This document shows, piece after piece, positions 5,043 through 10,044 of a stretch of DNA of 11,305 nucleotides. The notes below the pieces were generated by a model. That model was given only the letters and a program-made list of their open reading frames with translations. It was not told where the DNA came from and ran no database searches. Location of the stretch: the NCBI GenBank assembly GCA_903828685.1, contig CAIKNB010000139.1, positions 1-11,305 on the forward strand, in the 5' to 3' direction. The stretch's first letter is position 1, and the number at the start of each line of letters is the position of its first letter. Made by a program: the position numbers and the translations under genes. The stretch comes from Candidatus Uhrbacteria bacterium. Lineage in GTDB: Bacteria; Patescibacteriota; Patescibacteriia; 2-12-FULL-60-25.

Positions 5043-5646
5043 CTTTCGGTGCATCGTAGCTGACCCACCGTGGAAATATGATGAAGGCTTCGTCGGCGGA
5101 TCGGGGCACGGAAACTGGAAGAACGTCCCCCTGCCATATCCCGGCATGAGCGTAGAAGAAATATCCGCCCTGCCGATAGCCACGCTCGCGGCGGAAGACT
5201 GCCGCCTGTGGCTGTGGACGACGAACCGATACCTACCGGCCTCTTTCGGAGTGATGCGAGCGTGGGGCTTCGAGTACCGGCAAACTCTCGTCTGGCATAA
5301 ACTCGACGCCAACCTAGGCGGCTCAGTAGCACCAAACAGCGTGGAATTTCTGCTCGTGGGCGTGCGCGGAACACCGCCCTGCAAAAAACGGCTCAAGACG
5401 GCACTGGTCGCAACCGCCCACGGGAAGCGTCACAGCCAGAAACCGACCGAATGGCACTACCTCATCGAAACGGTATGCGATGGGCCATACCTCGAACTAT
5501 TCGCCCGCCGAACACGGCCCGGCTGGCAGGTATGGGGCAACGAAGTCGAAAGCAACGTGGAGATAAGGCCGAACGGGGGAGTGGAGCGACGGGAGTCCTC
5601 TCCCGTTCGCTCGCACGACTTGTTAGAGCATTCGGAGGACAAATGA
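4966..5646 (+). CDS. MT-A70 family adenine methyltransferase (cassette gene 6)
   Basis: The 226-aa protein starts at ATG 4966, overlapping the previous stop as ATGA. It has the MT-A70 signature: CIVADPPWKY with DPPW at 33-36, LWLWTTNRYLP (about 82-92), a LVWHK strand, and HSQKP (about 161-165) followed by YLELFARRTRPGWQVWGNEV. The family transfers a methyl group to N6 of adenine; phage members modify DNA. Residues 1-24 come from attC-like site 6 and the last ~25 residues after WGNEVE are encoded by attC-like site 7. The TGA overlaps ATG 5643 of the next, interrupted gene. Confidence 0.87.
   Translation: MSTAQQMMTLPSAPPLCSFSASRGSAFRCIVADPPWKYDEGFVGGSGHGNWKNVPLPYPGMSVEEISALPIATLAAEDCRLWLWTTNRYLPASFGVMRAWGFEYRQTLVWHKLDANLGGSVAPNSVEFLLVGVRGTPPCKKRLKTALVATAHGKRHSQKPTEWHYLIETVCDGPYLELFARRTRPGWQVWGNEVESNVEIRPNGGVERRESSPVRSHDLLEHSEDK
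5568..5628 (-). repeat. attC-like site 7 (end of MT-A70 cassette)
   Basis: Compact 61-bp site. Left box GCCGAAC (5568-5574), 6-nt spacer, left arm 5581-5595 (GTG, GAGCGA, CGGGAG), TCCT loop, right arm 5600-5616 (CTCCCG, bulged T5606, TCGCTC, bulged G5613, CAC), 5-nt spacer GACTT, right box GTTAGAG (5622-5628). On the - strand the 5' arm has bulges C and A six bases apart, the same arrangement as in classical aadA-type attC sites. It lies in the last codons of the MT-A70 gene. Confidence 0.85.
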
Positions 5647-5717
5647 TAAAAGCGGGGGAACTATATACAAAGTCACCCTGCCGGGCGAATCGAAAAATAG
5701 TTCAATTTGATAGTTGA
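5643..5717 (+). pseudogene. Start of a cassette gene cut off by the transposon
   Basis: GGAGG at 5635-5639 and ATG 5643, overlapping the MT-A70 stop as ATGA, mark a real gene start. Only four native codons (MIKA, plus part of a fifth) precede the transposon end at 5656. The frame then runs into the terminal repeat and stops at TGA 5715-5717, giving a 24-residue remnant. No continuation is visible on the far side of the transposon (after 8048), so the rest of the gene and its closing attC-like site are missing. Confidence 0.65.
5656..5679 (+). repeat. Left terminal inverted repeat
   Basis: The 24-bp sequence begins GGGAACTATATAC and ends AAAGTCACCCT. It is identical, in reverse complement, to 8025-8048. 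The GGG outer end fits IS1595-type termini. Confidence 0.92.
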
Positions 5718-5742
5718 CAACCCCGCCGTGATCCTGTATATT
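5714..5742 (+). promoter_or_regulatory. Transposase promoter with internal GATC, leaderless
   Basis: Perfect -35 TTGACA (5714-5719), 17-bp spacer, -10 TATATT (5737-5742). Transcription should start around 5749, which is the A of the transposase ATG, so the message would have little or no leader. A GATC sits in the spacer at 5730-5733, where Dam-type methylation could affect promoter activity. Confidence 0.75.
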
Positions 5743-5748
5743 GCCACC

Positions 5749-6684
5749 ATGAAAACGGGAATGGGATTCAAGAGCCTGACAGAGTTCGTTGACCACTTCA
5801 AAGACGAGGCAACATGCCGGGAGCATTTCGCTAAGATTCGGTTTCGTGATGGCGAGTATTGCCCGCACTGCGGCCATTCGGAAATCTATCGGTTCAAGAG
5901 CGGGGCGCGGTATCGTTGCGCAAAGTGCAAAGTGGACTTCACGATCAAGACGGGCACGGTTTTCGGTGAAAGCAAGTTGCCGTTGCGGAAGTGGTTCATC
6001 GCAATTTATTTGCTTTCCACCAGCAGCAAGGGTATTTCTTCCGTGCAGTTGGCGAAGCAAGTCGGCGTGTCTCAAAAGACGGCGTGGTTTCTGAATCATC
6101 GTATCCGGGCGGCGATGAAGCAAAACAACGGCCAATTATTCGGCAGCGTGGAGATGGACGAAACCTATATCGGCGGCCAAGAGAAAAATAAACACCGCTC
6201 CAAGCGGACAAGCGGAACACAAGGGCGCAGCGTCAAAACGAAAGTACCCGTCATTGGATTGGTAGAACGGGGCGGCGAAGTTCGGGCAGAGGCCAGCGAT
6301 AGAGTAGGGATGCGGCAAGTGGAAAAACTTATCGTGCAGCACGTCGCAATGGGTTCAAAACTTCACACGGATGATTGGGGAGCTTACTCTCACATTGGCC
6401 GATTATTCTTGCATGAGATTGTCAACCATTCGACAGGGCAGTACGCGCGACCGGGCGGCGTCCACACCAATACAATCGAAAGTTTCTGGGCACTGTTCAA
6501 ACGCGGGTTTCAGGGTGTGTATCACTCCATGAGCCGGAAGCATCTGCAACGGTACGTCAACGAATACGCTTACCGCTGGAACATCCGCCCCGGTGATCTC
6601 CAAGACGTGTTTTCCGATATGGTCAACCGGGTTTCCCAAAGCAATCAGCTTTCCTATAACCGCCTAACGGAGAAATTCGCATGA
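5749..6684 (+). CDS. IS1595-family (ISXO2-like) transposase
   Basis: The start is taken as ATG 5749, giving 311 aa; the frame continues back to TTG 5707 but that lies within the promoter. An N-terminal zinc ribbon (C38, C41, C57, C60; CPHCG...CAKC) is followed by a helix-turn-helix-like stretch (about 96-118, VQLAKQVGVSQKTAWFLNHRI) and the ISXO2-like catalytic domain: VEMDETYIGG with D137, LHTDDWGAY with D208/D209, and VHTNTIESFWALFKRG with N241 and K251, matching the DDNK arrangement of the family rather than DDE. It catalyses cut-and-insert transposition at the 24-bp ends. Length is normal and the frame intact, so it may be active. The stop overlaps the methyltransferase start as ATGA. Confidence 0.92.
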   Translation: MKTGMGFKSLTEFVDHFKDEATCREHFAKIRFRDGEYCPHCGHSEIYRFKSGARYRCAKCKVDFTIKTGTVFGESKLPLRKWFIAIYLLSTSSKGISSVQLAKQVGVSQKTAWFLNHRIRAAMKQNNGQLFGSVEMDETYIGGQEKNKHRSKRTSGTQGRSVKTKVPVIGLVERGGEVRAEASDRVGMRQVEKLIVQHVAMGSKLHTDDWGAYSHIGRLFLHEIVNHSTGQYARPGGVHTNTIESFWALFKRGFQGVYHSMSRKHLQRYVNEYAYRWNIRPGDLQDVFSDMVNRVSQSNQLSYNRLTEKFA

Positions 6685-7565
6685 GCAGACCCCGCACGAT
6701 TTTCCCGCCAATACAAGGCGGACTCGATGAAGTGCTGACGGCAATAGCTGACCAGCACAAACCAGAAAACCAGACCATCGGGGCGCGTCCGTTCCTAAAA
6801 TGGGTGGGGGGCAAGCGTTCAATACTGCCGCAACTGATTGAGCGGATGCCAGAGCAATACGGAACCTACCGGGAGACGTTTGTAGGCGGCGGCGCGCTTT
6901 TCTTCGCAGTGCAGCCGACAAAGGCATATCTGTCGGACATAAACTTTCATCTGATCCTGACCTATAGGGCAGTCCAGAACGATATTGACCGGCTCATTCT
7001 CAATCTGAAACTCCACGAAAAGAATCACGGCAAGGAATACTACCAACGAGCGCGGGAGCGACTCAGCACCGAGACGGACACGACGAAGATCGCTGCATTG
7101 GTCATCTACTTGAACAAGACCTGCTTCAACGGTCTTTACCGCGTCAACAAACAAGGCAAGTTCAACGTGCCAATCGGCTCCTATAGTGACCCGGCGCTTT
7201 TCGAGGAAGATGTTCTGCGCAATGATTCCAAGCTATTGCAGGGTGTCTCGTTGATGCAGCACCCATTTTCACAAACGCCGATTGTCCGAGAGGATTTCTA
7301 CTACCTAGACCCGCCATATCATCAAGTCTATGCACAGTATGACAGCCGTGGTTTTGGTGAGACAGAGCACAAGCAGCTTGCCGAGTTCTGTCGTGAACTG
7401 GCCGACGCCAAAGCCTACTTCATGCTCTCAAATTCCGATACGCCTTTTGTGCGGTCGCTTTTCTCCAAGTTTCATATTGAACGAATTTCGGCAGCGCGGT
7501 CGGTGTCCTGCAAGGCGCAAGGACGTGGCAAAGAAAATGAGCTTATCATCCGCAACTACGAGTAG
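6681..7565 (+). CDS. D12-class DNA adenine N6-methyltransferase, DpnM/Dam-like
   Basis: ATG 6681 overlaps the transposase stop and has GGAG at 6669-6672. The 294-aa protein follows the D12 order: FLKWVGGKRSILPQL (38-52), FVGGGALFF (67-75), a LSDINFHLI strand (84-92), NGLYRVNKQGKFNVPIGSY (150-168), the catalytic YYLDPPYHQ with DPPY at 210-213, and YFMLSN. The blocks around GGGALFF and NGLYRVN.KG.FNVP.G.Y are close to DpnM as I remember it, which methylates GATC; that specificity is likely but unproven. About 37 extra residues precede the usual start of the fold. As partner of the following nuclease it would protect DNA bearing the element. Confidence 0.88.
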   Translation: MSRPRTIFPPIQGGLDEVLTAIADQHKPENQTIGARPFLKWVGGKRSILPQLIERMPEQYGTYRETFVGGGALFFAVQPTKAYLSDINFHLILTYRAVQNDIDRLILNLKLHEKNHGKEYYQRARERLSTETDTTKIAALVIYLNKTCFNGLYRVNKQGKFNVPIGSYSDPALFEEDVLRNDSKLLQGVSLMQHPFSQTPIVREDFYYLDPPYHQVYAQYDSRGFGETEHKQLAEFCRELADAKAYFMLSNSDTPFVRSLFSKFHIERISAARSVSCKAQGRGKENELIIRNYE

Positions 7566-8031
7566 CGGCACTAGGGCAAACCAGAGCGGGAATCGCTTGG
7601 AGCGATTTGTCCAGCAGCTTTTACTGGACAAGGGCTATGCCGAATTTTGGAATCACAAGAAAACAGTCTTTGCTAATCGTGCTCTTATCGGCGGCAAGCA
7701 ATTCGTGAAGCAAGTGCCAGTTGGCGACACGATTTACGAGACCATGCGCAAGTGCGATTTCCTTGTGATCAATCACGAGAAGTTTCCCGACGGCCTGATA
7801 ATCGAGTGCAAATGGCAGCAGTCAAAAGGCTCTGTGGACGAAAAATATCCATTTCTGCTCTACAACATCATCCGCACCGGGATTCCGACAGTGGTATTGC
7901 TGGACGGCGGCGGCTACAAACCAGCCGCGTTGACTTGGTTGAAAGACATGGTCAACAAGAATGGCGCGCTGATCGGCGTCTGGACAATGGCCGAATTTCA
8001 GAAGCAAGTGAACGATGGGTTTTTAGGGTGA
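7537..8031 (+). CDS. Putative PD-(D/E)XK restriction endonuclease
   Basis: The start chosen is ATG 7537, overlapping the methyltransferase by 29 bases; AAGGA at 7519-7523 is a distant ribosome binding site. The 164-aa product has GNRLERFVQQLLLDKGY (18-34), a predicted catalytic D74 (KCDFLVIN) and IIECKW with E90 and K92, the D-ExK core, followed by YPFLLYNI and a TVVLLDGGGY strand. This is a small single-domain nuclease. Next to an adenine methyltransferase it is most simply the restriction half of a type II system. It does not resemble the full-length DpnII endonuclease beyond the core. Its TGA stop (8029-8031) lies within the right terminal repeat. Confidence 0.75.
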   Translation: MSLSSATTSSGTRANQSGNRLERFVQQLLLDKGYAEFWNHKKTVFANRALIGGKQFVKQVPVGDTIYETMRKCDFLVINHEKFPDGLIIECKWQQSKGSVDEKYPFLLYNIIRTGIPTVVLLDGGGYKPAALTWLKDMVNKNGALIGVWTMAEFQKQVNDGFLG

Positions 8032-8048
8032 CTTTGTATATAGTTCCC
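8025..8048 (-). repeat. Right terminal inverted repeat
   Basis: Perfect 24-bp reverse complement of 5656-5679. The first seven bases also encode the end of the nuclease gene, so the passenger operon is fitted exactly into the element. Confidence 0.92.
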
Positions 8049-8049
8049 G

Positions 8050-8142
8050 TCATTTATTCCTTGAACCGCGCCAGTATTCCATAGCCAATGCAATGACCGT
8101 GGCTATACAAAATAGGATGCCGATGGCGCGGCCTGTTGTCAT
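8050..8142 (-). CDS. Tiny membrane protein (30 aa)
   Basis: Reading the - strand, ATG at 8142-8140 starts two bases after the previous stop and encodes MTTGRAIGILFCIATVIALA followed by MEYWRGSRNK. Residues 5-21 form one membrane segment, with a basic C-terminus. The stop is two bases from the transposon end, so the gene is intact. Its position at the end of a late operon suggests a lysis-associated or other small membrane role; this is inference. Confidence 0.5.
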   Translation of the reverse strand: MTTGRAIGILFCIATVIALAMEYWRGSRNK

Positions 8143-8144
8143 GG

Positions 8145-8381
8145 TTATTCAGGGTCGGCGTCCAGTTTCCAACTTGGAGGCACGTCTCCGGTTAGTGCCG
8201 CCGCTTGCACGGCTTCAATGTGAGCATGAAGTTCGTTCTGGACTTCAATGGTGATGAGGCCGTCGCTGAACAGCGCGTTGATTAACTTGCGCCCCTCTTC
8301 ATAAACCGACTGCACGAATGGTTTGGCAGAGATGGCAAGGCCGATATAGGCCACGATTTGAGCTAGTAATGCTGCTGACAT
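8145..8381 (-). CDS. Small phage protein with N-terminal hydrophobic helix (78 aa)
   Basis: The start has AAGGAG seven bases upstream. Residues 4-20 (ALLAQIVAYIGLAISAK) are hydrophobic, followed by an amphipathic helix and an acidic tail ending DADPE. No family recognised. It sits between a lipoprotein and a tiny membrane protein in the - strand operon, so an envelope or lysis role is possible. Confidence 0.65.
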   Translation of the reverse strand: MSAALLAQIVAYIGLAISAKPFVQSVYEEGRKLINALFSDGLITIEVQNELHAHIEAVQAAALTGDVPPSWKLDADPE

Positions 8382-8392
8382 GGTGATTCTCC

Positions 8393-8788
8393 TTATTGCG
8401 CGGCGGTGATGGCGGCCTGTGCTGCCGTTGAAATGTTCTGAATCTCAACAAGAATGGTCTGTAATGTCGTCAGGTTGCCCGCTACGGGGTTGGCTTCGTA
8501 GATTGACCTAGCGATAGCCCAACGCTTGTGAATGTCCACGGCCTGCGGTCGTAGAGCGTCCAGCGCGTGTTTAATCTTCGGACTGACAGCCCAAAGGACG
8601 GCTCGGTTGTTTTTCTCATAGGTGAACGCGGCGTCAATCGTGGTGTAGGCGAATGAGTACGTCGCATCCAGTTTGTAGAGGGCGATATTGGACACTTGCC
8701 CGGTTGGGTAGTATGCCCCGCCTTGCTGTAGTTGCCCGGCGCACCCGATCACGGCCAAAGCGAGGACTGCGATTAGGACTTTCTTCAT
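8393..8788 (-). CDS. Phage lipoprotein (131 aa)
   Basis: The start is preceded by AAAGGAG. The N-terminus MKKVLIAVLALAVIGC is a clear type II signal peptide with lipobox AVIGC and C16 as the lipidated residue. The mature part is helical and alanine-rich with repeated aromatic/charged spacing and no recognised enzyme motif. Lipoproteins in late operons can be outer-membrane spanin subunits or exclusion factors; nothing here decides between them. Its ATG overlaps the stop of the preceding small gene. Confidence 0.75.
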   Translation of the reverse strand: MKKVLIAVLALAVIGCAGQLQQGGAYYPTGQVSNIALYKLDATYSFAYTTIDAAFTYEKNNRAVLWAVSPKIKHALDALRPQAVDIHKRWAIARSIYEANPVAGNLTTLQTILVEIQNISTAAQAAITAAQ

Positions 8789-8955
8789 TTCTTTCTCCTT
8801 TTGGTTTGAACTTGTAAGGAATCCTTAAAAGTTCGTTCTGGTTGTTCCGCCCAAAGTTTTGCCATTGTACCCCATACTGACATCAGGAACCCGGCGCACA
8901 ACAGCATGACGTACATCGGCCATTTCTTGACCCGCGTCGCTTCAATGTTGTTCAT
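8785..8955 (-). CDS. Small single-pass membrane protein (56 aa)
   Basis: ATG at 8955-8953 overlaps the previous gene's TGA (8954-8952) as ATGA, and its own TGA (8787-8785) overlaps the next ATG (8788-8786). The product starts MNNIEATRVKKWPMYVMLLC; residues 12-34 form one membrane segment, followed by a charged tail ending TKRRKK. Both junctions are coupled, which strongly supports a real gene despite its size. Family not recognised. Confidence 0.7.
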   Translation of the reverse strand: MNNIEATRVKKWPMYVMLLCAGFLMSVWGTMAKLWAEQPERTFKDSLQVQTKRRKK

Positions 8956-9215
8956 GGCGTTGTTGACGGTGGAGGTGGTTCTTCTTTTGGCACTGGCGAT
9001 TGCTTGAGATAAAAGAACATAGAGAGTGCGCCCTGCAACAAGCCGGAGACGCCAGCCATGTAAAGCGTGTTGCTGAGGTTGGTCGTCAGATTGAACTTGT
9101 CAGGTGCAATTCCCATTGCCGTCAATCCACTGACCACTCCGCCACTGAATCCACCTATCAAGGCCGCCGATAATCCCAGCAACCAGTTCCGCCAGTCGAG
9201 CATTTGAGTTACCAT
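8952..9215 (-). CDS. Holin-like protein with two membrane segments (87 aa)
   Basis: The start has AAAGGA seven bases upstream. Hydrophobic segments at about 11-35 (LLGLSAALIGGFSGGVVSGLTAMGI) and 50-70 (TLYMAGVSGLLQGALSMFFYL) are joined by a short polar loop, and the tail is proline/glutamate-rich. Size and topology fit a class II holin, but the family is not recognised by sequence. It is followed directly by the 56-aa membrane protein. Confidence 0.6.
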   Translation of the reverse strand: MVTQMLDWRNWLLGLSAALIGGFSGGVVSGLTAMGIAPDKFNLTTNLSNTLYMAGVSGLLQGALSMFFYLKQSPVPKEEPPPPSTTP

Positions 9216-9237
9216 TGTTTTGTCCTTTCGTAGCTTG

Positions 9238-9447
9238 TTATTTGACTATGTTGAAAAGTTTACTGACGATCCCGCCGCTGATCCCGCCACCGAGAAACGC
9301 AAGCCCGATGAATTTTCCCAAGCCGCGCCACGCCTGTAATTCAACCTTCATCGCCACCGGGCAGGTTGTGACGTGTTCGCGCAACACCTCGCGGGCAGCC
9401 TCTCGCGCAATCATCTTGATCTGGTCTTCGGTCAATATCGTCCCCAT
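9238..9447 (-). CDS. Small protein with coil and C-terminal membrane helix (69 aa)
   Basis: The start has AAGGA upstream. Residues 6-26 form a charged amphipathic helix (EDQIKMIAREAAREVLREHV) and residues 44-66 (GKFIGLAFLGGGISGGIVSKLFN) a glycine-rich hydrophobic helix. The layout is like XhlA-type accessory proteins of phage lysis cassettes, though no sequence match can be claimed. It lies 22 bases before the holin-like gene. Confidence 0.6.
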   Translation of the reverse strand: MGTILTEDQIKMIAREAAREVLREHVTTCPVAMKVELQAWRGLGKFIGLAFLGGGISGGIVSKLFNIVK

Positions 9448-9465
9448 ATTTTCCTTGTTGTCGTT

Positions 9466-9507
9466 CCGCCTTCTGTCTCCTGACTCCTATCTTCTGACTT
9501 CCTTCCC
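9466..9507 (-). repeat. Degenerate heptamer tandem repeat
   Basis: On the + strand the units run CCGCCTT, CTGTCTC, CTGACTC, CTATCTT, CTGACTT, CCTTCCC, about six imperfect 7-mers with consensus CTGACT(C/T). They occupy the short gap between two - strand genes, upstream of the 69-aa gene. No function is evident. Confidence 0.55.
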
Positions 9508-9508
9508 C

Positions 9509-10036
9509 TTACGGTAACACCTGCACAAAATTCGTCCCGCCCGTCCAATCCGCCCACGGATCGGCGAGCAATGAAGTGCCCAAGTCAGACAATGTTAAAC
9601 TGTCGGCTAAAATGGATATTCGTTGCGTATCAGTCGTGGCAGCACCGAGCGAAATCTGTATGCCAGCCCTCATCGCATCGCGCGTGGTGTCAACCGTGAA
9701 CCCGTACTTGGCGCACAAAGCGAGATAAGCCACCTCGTTACTCACCGTCTGTGACGGCTTATTGCGCGTCATTACCACACCCGTCGTGGTGTTGCTCACG
9801 GCCACCACGGTAGGACTCAACCAAAACTGATACAACGCATTGGTATCGTTTCCGCACGACGCGGGCGCGAGGAGTAGGGCGTTGTAAATAGCGACAACAA
9901 AAATCGAGTTAGATGTTGTCTGTGAAGCCACTATCCAAGGGAGCACCTCACTCACAGTTTTCCGTCGGGCGGGTTGAACTGCTGAAAATGCGGTGACAGT
10001 CAAAACGAGACTCAAGACCAGATATATTGTTTTCAT
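9509..10036 (-). CDS. Secreted phage protein of unknown function (175 aa)
   Basis: The start chosen is ATG at 10036-10034 because AAGGGA precedes it; an upstream in-frame start at 10072 would overlap the tail protein gene. The N-terminus MKTIYLVLSLVLTVTAFSAV is a signal peptide, probably cleaved near AVQPA. The rest has mixed polar content with no recognised domain; DPWADWTGGTNFVQVLP ends the protein. It follows the tail-fibre-like gene by 8 bases and is probably translated with it. It may be a structural or tail-associated protein, since secretion signals on virion proteins are unusual. Confidence 0.65.
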   Translation of the reverse strand: MKTIYLVLSLVLTVTAFSAVQPARRKTVSEVLPWIVASQTTSNSIFVVAIYNALLLAPASCGNDTNALYQFWLSPTVVAVSNTTTGVVMTRNKPSQTVSNEVAYLALCAKYGFTVDTTRDAMRAGIQISLGAATTDTQRISILADSLTLSDLGTSLLADPWADWTGGTNFVQVLP

Positions 10037-10044
10037 ATTCCCTT

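Larger units (their letters stand above)
2015..5655 (+). mobile_element. attC-like gene cassette array without an integrase
   Basis: Boundaries at the GTT boxes (2015, 2302, 3018, 3248, 3567, 5036, 5622) define cassettes holding the 96-aa gene, RNA ligase, 92-aa gene, 67-aa gene, a two-methyltransferase segment, MT-A70, and a seventh cut by the transposon. The GTT box opening a cassette is complementary to the AAC box near its end in five cases: 2015/2173 (9 bp), 2302/2899 (10 bp), 3018/3162 (10 bp), 3248/3468 (10 bp), 5036/5565 (10 bp). No tyrosine recombinase is encoded in the window. Strand refers to gene direction; the hairpin bulges point the other way. Confidence 0.7.
5656..8048 (+). 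mobile_element. IS1595-type transposon carrying a restriction-modification pair
   Basis: The 2393-bp element is bounded by perfect 24-bp inverted repeats and holds one three-gene operon: transposase, DpnM-like adenine methyltransferase, PD-(D/E)XK nuclease. Gene junctions are overlapping (ATGA at 6681, 29 bp at 7537). The IS1595 family is known to include members with passenger genes, so the architecture is plausible. Flanking 8-mers differ (AAAAGCGG left, GTCATTTA right), so no target duplication is seen. Confidence 0.85.

Noticed and set aside
7330..7536. A longer nuclease reading frame starting at 7330.
   Set aside because: The first 69 residues would lie inside the methyltransferase gene and have no domain character; ATG 7537 gives a compact PD-(D/E)XK protein.
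8064..8106. Inverted repeat ATAGCCA/TGGCTAT just right of the transposon, considered as the missing attC-like site of the interrupted cassette.
   Set aside because: Lacks AAC/GTT boxes and the expected CTCTAAC; it overlaps the coding sequence of the 30-aa membrane protein.
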